39,499 nt of DNA from Pseudomonadota bacterium (GCA_017441205.1 JAFRYG010000220.1:1-39499), one strand, 5' to 3'; numbered from the stretch's first letter, positions 11,811 to 20,664 are shown. Notes: generated by a model not told the origin, from the letters alone. Made by a program: numbers and translations.

Positions 11811-11975
11811 ATGCCGAGATTCTCACGTTCGGTGAACGGTGAGAAACGCAGAGGCCAATGCGCAAATAAAAATTGCGTGTTGGAGCGCTGAGGCGCGGGA
11901 AACGAAGCAGGTTTTATTGCGATTTAAGGAAGCGCGTATTTGCTTGTAAATAGCGCTGCAGGGGCCTTGGCCCCC
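11811..11975 (-). repeat. composite intergenic element B
   Basis: Read on the minus strand from just after the dnaK stop, three modules follow in order. The first is a GGGGCC/GGCCCC hairpin (11961-11974). The second is a bulged hairpin (11931-11957: arms AGCGC/GCGCT, inner arms TATTTGC/GTAAATA, unpaired base at 11936). The third matches element C at 13852-14176: TCCCGCGCCT, GCGCTCCAAC, TGGCC, then an inverted repeat around CACCGTTCACCG and ATCTCGGC. Apart from these modules the 11703-11987 gap shows no gene. Confidence 0.65.
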
Positions 11976-11987
11976 ACCCATACAATC

Positions 11988-13535
11988 CTAACCGACGCGT
12001 CTTTGTGCTTCTGCAAGCTGATTTTCAGTTAGTCCAACGGCATTCTGGATGACGAGTTTTTTGACGGAGTTCGTCTGTTTTTCGATACCGAGTACATTGA
12101 CGACGCCATCAGCATCGATGGTGAATTGTACTTCAATTCTCGGCTTTCCTGCCGGCATCGGCGGAATATCCGACAGGACGAAGGTTCCCAGGCGTGCGCA
12201 TTCACTCGCTTTATTGGAATCTCCCTGCGTGATGGTAATCCTGACGAAGCTTTGGTTATCTTCAGTCGTGGTGAAGAGTTTTGAGGCTTTTGTCGGAATG
12301 GATGTATTTCGTTCGATGAGGGTGGATACCCGGTCACCGGCAGTTTCGATGCCGAGATTGAGGGGGGTAACATCGAGCAGAATGACTTCTTCGATATCAC
12401 CGGAAAGAATACCGGATTGAACTGCAGCTCCGAGCGCAACAGCTTCGTCGGGGTTGACACCGTGGCTGACTTTTGTCCCGAAGATTTCTTCGACGCGGTT
12501 GCGGACTGCGGGCATTCTCGTCATACCGCCAACGAGCAGAACTTCATCGAGGTCATCTGCAGACAACCCTGCTTCTTTGAGGGCATCACTGCATGGCGCA
12601 TTGAGCTTATCAATCAGGGGGGCAATGAGCTGTTCGAGCTGTTCTCTTGTTACCATCATCGAGAGATGAACCGGACCGGCCGGACCGATGGCGAGGAACG
12701 GAAGATTGACGTTTGTTTCGGAGAGCGTGGAGAGTTCGCATTTGAGCGATTCTGCAGCTTCCCGAACGCGCTGGACTGCCATTTTGTCGTTGGAAATATC
12801 GATTCCGGTTTCGTTTTTGAATTCTTTGACCAGATAGTTATAGATTTCAGTGTCGAAATCATTTCCGCCGAGATGGTTGTTGCCGGCAGTTGCAAGTACT
12901 CTGAAAGTTCCTTCGTTGCATTGGAGAATGGAGATATCGAATGTACCGCCACCGAGGTCGAAAACGGCGATATTGGCGGACTGACGATTTTTGATACCGA
13001 AGGCAAGGGCTGCCAGGGTCGGTTCATTCATGATGCGGAGGACTTCGAGGTCAGCGAGTTTGCATGCATCTCTTGTAGCCTGACGCTGGGCATCATTGAA
13101 ATATGCCGGCACAGCAACGACACACTGGGTGATGGTTTCGGAGGTATAAGCTTCGGCGCATTCCTTGAGTTTGCGCACGATCATTGCGCTGATTTCCTGG
13201 GGGCTGTAGCTCTGGGAATCGATTTGTACCCACGCATCGCCTGTGGGGCTTGGAACAATTTTGTAAGGCATGGAACTTTGCAGTTCCTTGATTTCTTCGT
13301 CGTTGGCACGTCGTCCAATCAAGCGTTTGATGCCCAGAATTGTCCTTTCCGGGTTGACTGCCGCCTGGCGTTTTGCGTGGACACCGACATGACGTTCACC
13401 TTTTGTTGTGAATGCAACCATGGATGGCGTTGTTCTCTGGCCTTCTGTATTGACGATGACAATGGGTTCATTGCCTTCGATAATGGCCATACATGAATTG
13501 GTTGTTCCAAGGTCAATCCCTAATATCTTTCCCAT
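11988..13535 (-). CDS. dnaK: DnaK-type Hsp70 chaperone lacking the C-terminal lid
   Basis: ATP-driven chaperone. The ATG at 13535 follows AGGA at normal spacing and gives 515 residues; DnaK proteins usually have 600-640. The nucleotide-binding domain is complete: GIDLGTTNS, AVPAYFNDAQRQAT, RIMNEPTLAALAFG, FDLGGGTFDIS, LVGGMTRMP and NPDEAVALGAA. The interdomain linker DVTPLNLGIET and the beta substrate-binding domain (PAGKPRIEVQF, DADGVVNV) follow. The protein stops soon after GLTENQLAEAQRRVG, so nearly the whole helical lid is absent. No lid-like sequence appears in other frames downstream. Element B begins about 13 bases past the stop. There is no grpE or dnaJ beside it, so this is probably not the main dnaK locus. 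It may be a specialised lidless paralogue or a 3'-truncated gene. Confidence 0.92.
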   Translation of the reverse strand: MGKILGIDLGTTNSCMAIIEGNEPIVIVNTEGQRTTPSMVAFTTKGERHVGVHAKRQAAVNPERTILGIKRLIGRRANDEEIKELQSSMPYKIVPSPTGDAWVQIDSQSYSPQEISAMIVRKLKECAEAYTSETITQCVVAVPAYFNDAQRQATRDACKLADLEVLRIMNEPTLAALAFGIKNRQSANIAVFDLGGGTFDISILQCNEGTFRVLATAGNNHLGGNDFDTEIYNYLVKEFKNETGIDISNDKMAVQRVREAAESLKCELSTLSETNVNLPFLAIGPAGPVHLSMMVTREQLEQLIAPLIDKLNAPCSDALKEAGLSADDLDEVLLVGGMTRMPAVRNRVEEIFGTKVSHGVNPDEAVALGAAVQSGILSGDIEEVILLDVTPLNLGIETAGDRVSTLIERNTSIPTKASKLFTTTEDNQSFVRITITQGDSNKASECARLGTFVLSDIPPMPAGKPRIEVQFTIDADGVVNVLGIEKQTNSVKKLVIQNAVGLTENQLAEAQRRVG

Positions 13536-13592
13536 TACTGCGTCCTGTGTGAAATGATTTTTTACCCCGCAAATCAAATCAATAGGGGGGAT

Positions 13593-13619
13593 ATTATACT
13601 ACCCGCAACCCAGTATAAA
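13593..13619 (-). promoter_or_regulatory. candidate promoter for dnaK
   Basis: On the minus strand TATAAT (13593-13598) lies about 58 bases before the start codon, with TTTATA (13614-13619) 15 bases upstream. A second TATAAT occurs at 13663-13668 with no matching -35. No CIRCE inverted repeat was seen. Spacing is short, so confidence is low. Confidence 0.3.
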
Positions 13620-13851
13620 CTGATGCTGAAATATAGTAAACCAACAATTTCTGAATAACCCTATTATAGTTTGGTTGTCTTGTAAATACGTTTCGTATGC
13701 AGTTTTTTCAGGGCTCAGACAATCCTATTAAAAGAAGCTATAAATCAGAGACATGCGAGTCTGCCGTGTAAATAAGCATGCGTTATCAAATCGGCGGCTT
13801 GAATTCGGACTATTGCATAAAGAATGATGTCATCTTACGGGAGTTTTGGGA

Positions 13852-14176
13852 CTTTTTTTGGGCAGGGGGCAGTGGCCCCTTGCGCTGCTATTGGCGCAAA
13901 AGCGCCAATACGCAGCTACCCCCACAGCGGGAGATTTCAAGACTATACGTCCCCGCAACGCCCCTAATCCAAACAATTCGCCTCAGTTCGCAAAGGGCCA
14001 TTCACTTCGTCTCCCGCGCCTGTCGGCGCTCCAACTCGTGTCTGGCCGTTGCTCACTGGGCTCTGCGATTCGCACCGTTCACCGGACGGTGCGAATCTCG
14101 GCCCCCGCGCCTGTCGGCGCTCCGGCTTGTGCCTGGCCGTTGCTCACTGGGCTCTGCGATTCGCACCCGGACGGTG
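13852..14176 (+). repeat. composite intergenic element C with tandem 91-base unit
   Basis: A T7 run is followed by a GGGGC/GCCCC hairpin (13866-13879). Next is a bulged hairpin at 13884-13916: arms GCTGC/GCAGC, inner TATTGGCGC/GCGCCAATA, unpaired C at 13911. After a spacer, a unit beginning CCCGCGCCTGTCGGCGCTCC occurs at 14013-14103 and again, slightly shorter, at 14104-14176. Unit 1 contains a hairpin at 14067-14097 with perfect arms GATTCGCACCGT and ACGGTGCGAATC. The order of modules matches element B in the opposite orientation. Open frames across this stretch read repeat DNA and are not genes. Confidence 0.7.
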
Positions 14177-14212
14177 TGAGCCGCGGTATTGGATTTGAAA
14201 TGCAGTAATAAT

Positions 14213-17200
14213 CTAGAGATGACAAGGATTAGTGCTGCGTTTGTCAGAGACTTTCTTTCGCAGTTCGTCGGATGAACGCCGGAGTGAATTCAACCGATCG
14301 CTTTCTTCCCGAATCACAGTTTGGATTTCATTCATGTTGATGGAATCTTTTGAATTGGAATAGTTCGATTTTTGATTCTCATGAATGGCTTTGAGTTTTG
14401 CGGTTTCAGACAGCTCAAGGGCAACATCTGCGTGTTCGATGATGAGCTGGCGGAGTTCCTGCTGGTATATGTCGCACTGATGTTGTGGATTGGATGTTGT
14501 TTCGGTTTGTGTCTGAAGTGACGACGAAGAATTTGTTCCGATGAGATTTTCACGCTGACTCTTGCGGCGCTGGGATTCTTCTGCACTGAGTTTATTTTCG
14601 GCAGTCGTCTGGAGCTGATTGAAATGCTCGAACAGGCTCGCATTTGAACTCAGATAATGATGTCCGACCGGCATGCACGCGAGTTCAAAAAATGCATTGA
14701 AGGCATCTTTTTCGTTTTCTGTGCTGAGAGGCGAATTAAAGGATTTTTCGACCTGAGCAATCAGATCCTGTTCGTGCGAGAGCTGGTACTTGAGCGCATC
14801 TTCATCAGTGACACTGGGGATGGTCAGGAGGTTGTTTCCTTTGGCATTGGGAACCAGTTCCTTGATCCAGACATTGACTTTTTCGAGTTTGGGCTTTGCG
14901 CTTGAGAGTATTTTGGGACCGCCGGGAATGTTGGAAATCTTTTGGATGAGCTCGTTAATGGCCTGGATTTGAGGCTGTCGGATGGGGGTTCCGGAACTCT
15001 TTTGTTTGTCGAGGTTTTTGAGCAATTCCTGAAGCCGAATGACGTTTTGATTCAAATCAGCCTGCATAAATATGTGATCGGCGTATTTGTCCGTTGAGGG
15101 CTTTTCTGCGCTTGCAAAGAAGCATTCGGGCTGAACGCGGGTCTGAAGCTGTCTTCGGGTGCCAAGACTTCTGCTCATGCAGACGAGGTTATCGACGACT
15201 TCCTGATAATTCCGGAGAATGAGATCGAATGCGGCTAGGTTCGAGATGGAGCTCATCCAGTCGTGGTTATACTGTGAAGAATTCATTTGGAGCACATCCT
15301 GCGCAGACAGATCCTGGACGACAGAGGCGAGGATCAGGGCATTCTGGCGGTATTCTTCGTCGGTTCGTTTGCGGTTTTCGATGGGATGCGGGATGATGAG
15401 ACGCAGATCATCCACAGAAGAACGGAGATCTTCGAATTCGGTCTCGTAAGCCGCTTTTTCGAACTGGTTCCACAAATTGACCAGGACATTGAGGTAGGTC
15501 AGTTGTTCGATGAATTCATAAATCTTTTGGCCGCCGCCGGGTATCACAAGAAGTTTGGAATATGCTTCGAGAATATCGAGTCTTGGGATGGGTTGAAGCG
15601 GGTTTTGGTCTTCGTAAACAGATTCAATGAGTTCCTTAAGCGTCTGAGCGTGTTTTGTGCGCTGGGCAGAAATGGACTCATTGAGAGCACTTTCTGAGGC
15701 CGTTTTGACTGAAATGGAGCAGGATGTTTTGGAACTCAGAAATGTGTTGAGTTGTTTGATTTTTTCACTATGTTCCTGGAGAAATGTCGGGCCCCCCGGG
15801 GTATTTTCGAGTTCCAGAACAGATATGTTGAGCAAATCAAAGAGTGATTCGATGTTCTGATCTGACGAAGCGGCAGATGAATCCTGGGATGCGAGGATTT
15901 CCGAACTCAGGAATTCGAAGCTCTGAGAATGATGTTTGAGTCTGAACCGATAGGCTGGCCAGTCTGTGTAGTCAGAGGGGGCTTCCTGACTGTAGGGGGA
16001 AAAGAAATCGTTGTCCCATGGGAACAGATCGTTTGCATCCGGTTTAAAGCGCCGGATGCGCATGAGTTCAGACAAAAAGTCCTTTCGTTCGGGCTGGAAG
16101 AATAAGTAAGCGCCGCCCGGGGCATAGAGCAGTGCCGCCATGTCTGTCTTGAGTGCATCCGCAGCCGATTTGCATTCGGGGGCATCATTGCGGTCGAGAC
16201 ATTTGAGATTCAGGCGATAAAAGTCATCCAGGGCATTGTCGAGTTCAATCTGGTGGAATGTCGCATTGCGCTCAGCAAGTGCATTGGCAAAGTATTCCGA
16301 TGGGTATACGACCTGAGTCGCATTCGCATTGGAACTGGCGTGCTGATTCTGGTTAATGCGCAAAAACGTCGATGCATTGGATTGGAGGCAGATATTGGAA
16401 CCGGGAATGGGTTCGATCTTTTGAATCAAGGCATTGATGTCGCTGATGGTCATGGACTGGATCTGGGAATCCGAGTCCAGTTTGGTGTTCTGTTCATAGA
16501 GGTATTCGACGAGTTTCCTTTGATAATGCCTGATTCTGAACCGCGATATGGGATCGGATGCATAGATATTATCGGGATCATATATGGACTGAATGGCAGT
16601 ACATGCATCGGGCAGGGAATTGGAGAGTTCCGACGGAGAGTCGCCGAAAGTGTAAGTTTCGTTGATGATGGACTGGATGCAGTTAATCTGTGAGAGAACC
16701 TGATAATTCTGTGCGATGTAGTAGGTTTGTGCGCTGTTATCGAGGGATTGGAGGAGCTGATTGAATTCCGAAAATTGCTCTTCCCTGAGATGGTTTTTAC
16801 TTTGATACGAGTCGATCATGGAGAGGATGAGCTTGTCGAGCTTTGAGAACTGATCGACAATCGGTTGATTTTTTTCATCATCTCCTGCGGTACTGTCAGG
16901 GAATTTAAGGGTATTGGGGGAATTGAGGATTTTCTGGGTCTGATTGATCTGTTTGAGCAGATTTCCGTTCAGGGCACTGAACAGCTTGAAGGTATTGGAA
17001 TCCGTTTTGGCAATGAGCTGCGAGATGGCAGTGTTTGCATTATCGATCTGCGCCTGGGATGCAGGATTTTGGGATGATTGTTCGGTCTGGATATCGAGCA
17101 GTGCCTGGTCGAGCTGTGAAAGCGAAGTCAAAAGTGCAGAGTTTTCGACCAGAGCAACGTTGAAAACGCTTTTGACGGGTGCGTTTTGTGTGGTGGCGCA

Positions 17201-17269
17201 TCCATTCATGGCCATAAAAAGCAGAATGGAAATCGAAATAAGTATTGAAAACAAGGAGTGACGTGTCAT
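14213..17269 (-). CDS. large helical lipoprotein with degenerate Pro-Gly-Gly repeats
   Basis: A 1018-residue predicted lipoprotein: the signal ends in a lipobox-like AMNGC near residue 24. The start at 17269 follows AGGA six bases away. The rest is soluble, helical and rich in Gln, Asn and Ser. I see at least seven degenerate repeats about 90-120 residues apart. Each has a hydrophobic helix, a turn (IPGS, APGG, TPGG, IPGG, IPGG or MPVG in the clearer copies), a short hydrophobic segment, and then a helix with a conserved Asn such as LKQINQ, LSQINC, IKQLNT, LEKVNV or FEHFNQ. I know no family with this signature. A scaffold or binding role at the inner face of the outer membrane is possible but is inference. 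It lies between element C and elements D/E. Confidence 0.7.
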   Translation of the reverse strand: MTRHSLFSILISISILLFMAMNGCATTQNAPVKSVFNVALVENSALLTSLSQLDQALLDIQTEQSSQNPASQAQIDNANTAISQLIAKTDSNTFKLFSALNGNLLKQINQTQKILNSPNTLKFPDSTAGDDEKNQPIVDQFSKLDKLILSMIDSYQSKNHLREEQFSEFNQLLQSLDNSAQTYYIAQNYQVLSQINCIQSIINETYTFGDSPSELSNSLPDACTAIQSIYDPDNIYASDPISRFRIRHYQRKLVEYLYEQNTKLDSDSQIQSMTISDINALIQKIEPIPGSNICLQSNASTFLRINQNQHASSNANATQVVYPSEYFANALAERNATFHQIELDNALDDFYRLNLKCLDRNDAPECKSAADALKTDMAALLYAPGGAYLFFQPERKDFLSELMRIRRFKPDANDLFPWDNDFFSPYSQEAPSDYTDWPAYRFRLKHHSQSFEFLSSEILASQDSSAASSDQNIESLFDLLNISVLELENTPGGPTFLQEHSEKIKQLNTFLSSKTSCSISVKTASESALNESISAQRTKHAQTLKELIESVYEDQNPLQPIPRLDILEAYSKLLVIPGGGQKIYEFIEQLTYLNVLVNLWNQFEKAAYETEFEDLRSSVDDLRLIIPHPIENRKRTDEEYRQNALILASVVQDLSAQDVLQMNSSQYNHDWMSSISNLAAFDLILRNYQEVVDNLVCMSRSLGTRRQLQTRVQPECFFASAEKPSTDKYADHIFMQADLNQNVIRLQELLKNLDKQKSSGTPIRQPQIQAINELIQKISNIPGGPKILSSAKPKLEKVNVWIKELVPNAKGNNLLTIPSVTDEDALKYQLSHEQDLIAQVEKSFNSPLSTENEKDAFNAFFELACMPVGHHYLSSNASLFEHFNQLQTTAENKLSAEESQRRKSQRENLIGTNSSSSLQTQTETTSNPQHQCDIYQQELRQLIIEHADVALELSETAKLKAIHENQKSNYSNSKDSINMNEIQTVIREESDRLNSLRRSSDELRKKVSDKRSTNPCHL

Positions 17270-17365
17270 TGCTGTTCCTGAGCAAACCTCAAAAAAACCG
17301 CATTGATACTAATCGATTTGCAGACGAATGGAAAGAGGGAAGGCGTTTTGAAGACAAAACCGGCA

Positions 17366-17437
17366 GAGCCGCCGTATGCCCGTTAGGGCATAGGCGGCTC
17401 AGTGCGCGCCGTATGTCCCGGTGGGGCATAGGCGCGC
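17366..17437 (+). repeat. tandem bulged-G hairpins D and E
   Basis: Hairpin D (17366-17400) has arms GAGCCGCC/GGCGGCTC, an unpaired G at 17374, inner arms TATGCCC/GGGCATA and loop GTTA. Hairpin E (17404-17437) has arms GCGCGCC/GGCGCGC, an unpaired G at 17411, inner arms TATGTCCC/GGGGCATA (one G-T wobble) and loop GGT. They lie just beyond the aquaporin terminator. Confidence 0.75.
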
Positions 17438-17439
17438 CC

Positions 17440-17470
17440 AAAAAAAAGCCCGATTCACGGGGAACCGGGC
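17440..17470 (-). terminator. intrinsic terminator of the aquaporin gene
   Basis: On the minus strand a GCCCGGTTC/GATTCGGGC-type hairpin (one mismatch) at 17448-17470 is followed by T8. It starts 23 bases after the aquaporin stop codon. Confidence 0.8.
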
Positions 17471-17493
17471 CTGGAAATCAGAAAGCGTCTGAA

Positions 17494-18312
17494 TTATTCA
17501 GCAGCTTTTTCTTCTTTCACTTCTTCTTTCTTTTCGCATTTGCAATCGTCGCATTTTCCGCAGCATTTGCATTCGAAGACGAATTTGTAGAGCACACCGG
17601 CGATCACGGCACCGAGGATTGGGAACACGATGAATACCCAAAGCTGAACGAAGGAGTCACCCTGGTTGAAGACTGCCATGGCGAGGGAGCGGGCAGGGTT
17701 GACGGAGGTGTTGGTCACGGGGATGCTGATGAGGTGAATGAGGGTGAGGCAGAGGCCGATGGCAACAGGGGCGAGTCCTGCAGGAGCACGTTTGTCGGTC
17801 GAGCCGATGATGACGAACAGGAAGATGCAGGTCAGTACGGTTTCGGTAAGAATGGCCGAGAGCATACCGAAGGTGTGGCCGCCGAAGGCATTGAATCTGA
17901 CTTCTTGACCGTCAATCGTTTTAATGATTGCATCTTGGGCATCTGTCCAGCCGTTGGTTGCAAAACCACCGACGGCACCGGTGAGGTCAGGCTGTGCAAT
18001 GACAAAGATGAGCGTAGCAGCGAGCAAGCCACCGACGACCTGGGCACCGATGTAGGCACAGGCACCCTTAACACCATCATCAAAACGACCGGCAGCGCAG
18101 AGGCCGAGCGTGACAGCCGGGTTCAGGTGGCAGCCGGAGATGTGGCCGATGGCATAGGCCATGGTCAGAACGGTCAGACCGAAAGCGAGGGCAACACCGA
18201 CATAGCCGATGCTGGGGGTGGCACCACAGGCGAGCACTGCTGCGCCGCAGCCGCCGAAGACGAGCCAGAATGTACCGATAAGTTCAGCAATAGCTTTTTT
18301 TGCAAGACTCAT
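17494..18312 (-). CDS. aqpZ: aquaporin Z-like water channel with cysteine-rich C-terminal tail
   Basis: A 272-residue inner-membrane channel of the MIP family with six membrane segments and both NPA loops (HLNPAVT and SVNPARS). The selectivity filter matches E. coli AqpZ by position. Phe is in the [10 protein letters not shown] helix, and His of TLIHL, Thr of NTS and Arg of NPAR have the same 9- and 15-residue spacings as AqpZ His174, Thr183 and Arg189. This indicates water rather than glycerol transport. Two oddities: a Cys replaces Gly before the first NPA loop ([11 protein letters not shown]), and the predicted cytoplasmic tail carries [16 protein letters not shown] followed by Glu/Lys residues, a metal-binding-like cluster not found in AqpZ. 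The start has AAGGAG eight bases upstream. The gene is monocistronic, with a strong terminator. Confidence 0.95.
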   Translation of the reverse strand: MSLAKKAIAELIGTFWLVFGGCGAAVLACGATPSIGYVGVALAFGLTVLTMAYAIGHISGCHLNPAVTLGLCAAGRFDDGVKGACAYIGAQVVGGLLAATLIFVIAQPDLTGAVGGFATNGWTDAQDAIIKTIDGQEVRFNAFGGHTFGMLSAILTETVLTCIFLFVIIGSTDKRAPAGLAPVAIGLCLTLIHLISIPVTNTSVNPARSLAMAVFNQGDSFVQLWVFIVFPILGAVIAGVLYKFVFECKCCGKCDDCKCEKKEEVKEEKAAE

Positions 18313-18372
18313 GAATCAAACTCCTTTCTGCATGAGTAATCAGCCTGATACAGGCATAGACATGAAATAATA

Positions 18373-18429
18373 CGGTATTTTACCATACCGCTCCTGCCCC
18401 ATACTATACCGAGAATTTGAATTTGTAAA
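18373..18429 (-). promoter_or_regulatory. candidate aquaporin promoter and leader inverted repeat
   Basis: On the minus strand TTTACA (18424-18429) and TATAGT (18403-18408) are separated by 15 bases; shifting to TAGTAT gives 18. Downstream, CGGTAT and ATACCG (18373-18390) form a 6-base inverted repeat that could be an operator or leader hairpin. Support is weak. Confidence 0.3.
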
Positions 18430-18525
18430 TCTTATGATAAATGGGGACATAAGGCTTTGATTTCGTTTGGTGAATGCAATCTGGGCGAATTTGCTTCAGA
18501 TACCTGAACGTGTGTCATTCTCAGG

Positions 18526-20664
18526 TCATTGCTTGCTCTCTTTGCTAAAAGGTATGACGCCGAAGAATTTTCGGACGATTTCCTGGTTTTTAGATAATAT
18601 TTTTTTATCCGATGGCCTTTGATCCATGTAGTAGCTGAACAGATAATTCTCCTTGTTGTAGCCGTTAATTTTATGCGTTTCGTTGTTGAAGCACTTTTCG
18701 GTCTCGTAATAGCGCGCTTTTTTCTCACTGTTCTGATGAATTTCGTTGCTGAATTCCATCTGGACGCCGATTCTGGTTTTGGACTTTTTGGAACCGCCGA
18801 CAATGACCGTGGGATCGCTTTTCTGAATGTCCATGAGCGCATTTTTATAGGTGCCGTATTTGACGTGATTCATATAGTTGTATTTACTGCCGTTTTCATA
18901 ATATCCGACCTGAATGATGACATCGTCGAAGATATCCAGTACGTTGGTCACTGCTCCCATGGCGAGTACCTTATCTGGAACTGCGTATGACAGTGGATAG
19001 AAAGGAGACCAAAGGAATTTGACTGCATTCCAGGTTTTTCCATCTTTTGTATAGGGTTTATGAATGTACTGTGACAGCTTATTGAATAATTTGATGTGAG
19101 GGTTTTTAAGGGGATCTTTTATATCAATTTTATAGTTAATATCCTCACTATGAATCGATTCGCTGTGAATGTAGATGCCGACGACGTGTTTGTTCCATTT
19201 TTCCGGACCGAGTGCAGTGCGTAAATCATCGATGTACTGTGTGTACATCTGATAATGGAGTTCAAAGAATTCTTCGGCAGAATATAATTTTTTTGCATTT
19301 TCTGGATCAGATTTATAACACTTTGCAGACCCGGCTTCTTTGATCTCATATCCACATTGCATCATAGGTGTTCCAATCCAGACTTTTTTGTTTTCGCCAT
19401 TTGTCGAACTGATAATCATATTGAGCGTGTCAGTCATAATTTTGACAAGGGTCGGAAAACGATGGTCTGTATTTGGCTCGCCGTATCCCCATGTTCTGTA
19501 ATCAACTGCCGGACACAACACGAAGTGGGTGAGGCCGAAATCATCAATTTCATCCGAATCATAGGGTAAATAAGGGGTTCCGGTGTACAGGAATACTGCT
19601 TTATTGGGGCAGCCGTTGGCGCACGGATGTTTGGAGAGACAGTCTTTGGGGCATTTTTCGTAGGTTTCGGTGTCCTGGCATATTTTGTCGCCGCAGTAAT
19701 TATTGCAGTCCTGAGGGCAAGTGTTGAATGTTTCGCCGTTGTTGCAAATGCTGTCACCGCATTCTTCGCAGCGGCCGCAGTCCACCGGGCATGATTTGCA
19801 TGTTTCTCCGTCTTTGTCTTCGCAGCTATTGTTTCCACAGACTGCGCATTTCCCGCAGTCTTTCTCGCAAGACTTGCAAGTTTCATCGCCGTTGCATGAA
19901 CCATCTCCGCACGAAGCGGTTTCCGCGCATTTCCCGCAGTCTTTTTCGCAAGATTTGCACGTTTCGTCGCCGTTGCATGAGCCATCGCCGCACGAAGCGG
20001 ATTCCGCGCATTTCCCGCAGTCTTTTTCGCATGATTCACACGATTCATCGCCGTTGCATGAACCATCGCCGCACGAAGCGGTTTCCGCGCATTTTCCGCA
20101 GTCCTTTTCGCACGATTCGCACGTTTCATCGCCGTTGCATGAACCATCGCCGCAGGAAGTGGTTTCCGCGCATTTTCCGCAGTCCTTTTCGCACGATTCA
20201 CACGTTTCGTCTCCGCTCCATGTTCCGTCTCCGCACGAAGCGGATTCCGCGCATTTCCCGCAGTCTTTTTCGCACGATTCACACGTCTCATCACCGTTGC
20301 ATGTACCGTCTCCGCACGAAGCGGATTCCGCGCATTTTCCGCAGTCTTTTTCGCACGATTTGCAGGATTCATCGTCGCTGCATGTACCGTCTCCACAGGA
20401 GGGAGTTTCTGGGCATTTTTTGCAGTCCTTTTCGCACGATTTGCAGGATTCGTCGCTGTCACATGTACCATCGCCGCACCAGCTGTTTTCGTTACATGAT
20501 CCGCAGTCCTTTGGGCACGATTCGCATGTCTCATCGTTTTCGCATGTATTGTTGCCGCAGGCGTCTGATGGCGAATCAGAATACTGCAGAGTGGAATCCT
20601 CACAGCTGAATGTGAACAGGGATAGTGCAAGGATGGCAGTAAAATACGCGTGTTTCTTCATCAT
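18526..20664 (-). CDS. lipoprotein with twelve short Cys repeats and DUF4855-like domain
   Basis: A 712-residue predicted lipoprotein with signal and lipobox FTFSC. The ATG at 20664 follows GGAGG. Residues about 36-340 are twelve repeats of about 25 residues with the pattern CGDG-x-C-x3-E-x-C-x2-C-x3-C-x2-C. The middle nine are nearly identical. In the fifth copy the third-position Cys is Trp (codon at 20218-20220). Residues about 345-712 form a globular domain with VVGIYIHSESI, KFLWSPFYPL, a DDVIIQVGYY strand and a late GVQMEFSNE. These resemble the TIM-barrel, glycosidase-like DUF4855 family, where a Glu near IHSES or QMEF could be catalytic. Carbohydrate binding or cleavage at the surface is inferred. 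The repeat stalk would hold the domain away from the membrane. Confidence 0.7.
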   Translation of the reverse strand: MMKKHAYFTAILALSLFTFSCEDSTLQYSDSPSDACGNNTCENDETCESCPKDCGSCNENSWCGDGTCDSDESCKSCEKDCKKCPETPSCGDGTCSDDESCKSCEKDCGKCAESASCGDGTCNGDETCESCEKDCGKCAESASCGDGTWSGDETCESCEKDCGKCAETTSCGDGSCNGDETCESCEKDCGKCAETASCGDGSCNGDESCESCEKDCGKCAESASCGDGSCNGDETCKSCEKDCGKCAETASCGDGSCNGDETCKSCEKDCGKCAVCGNNSCEDKDGETCKSCPVDCGRCEECGDSICNNGETFNTCPQDCNNYCGDKICQDTETYEKCPKDCLSKHPCANGCPNKAVFLYTGTPYLPYDSDEIDDFGLTHFVLCPAVDYRTWGYGEPNTDHRFPTLVKIMTDTLNMIISSTNGENKKVWIGTPMMQCGYEIKEAGSAKCYKSDPENAKKLYSAEEFFELHYQMYTQYIDDLRTALGPEKWNKHVVGIYIHSESIHSEDINYKIDIKDPLKNPHIKLFNKLSQYIHKPYTKDGKTWNAVKFLWSPFYPLSYAVPDKVLAMGAVTNVLDIFDDVIIQVGYYENGSKYNYMNHVKYGTYKNALMDIQKSDPTVIVGGSKKSKTRIGVQMEFSNEIHQNSEKKARYYETEKCFNNETHKINGYNKENYLFSYYMDQRPSDKKILSKNQEIVRKFFGVIPFSKESKQ

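Noticed and set aside
11900-11987. Frameshift hiding the DnaK lid
   Set aside because: None of the three frames past the stop encodes lid-like helices; the DNA is a repeat element.
12417-13496. Long open frame opposite dnaK
   Set aside because: Mirrors dnaK codons and shows no own motifs.
13884-13916. Integron attC site as explanation of the bulged hairpins
   Set aside because: The conserved attC ends (GTTRRRY and RYYYAAC) are absent, and no integrase gene is seen.
13778-14208. Two overlapping short frames downstream of the helical lipoprotein
   Set aside because: They read through a T run, hairpins and the tandem 91-base repeat; no ribosome site.
17245-18339. A 364-residue frame spanning the aquaporin on the other strand
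   Set aside because: It runs through a terminator and hairpin repeats and is a shadow of aqpZ.
19840-20420. Regular short repeats that could suggest a CRISPR array
   Set aside because: The 75-base period is a coding multiple of three inside a Cys-repeat protein; there are no unique spacers.
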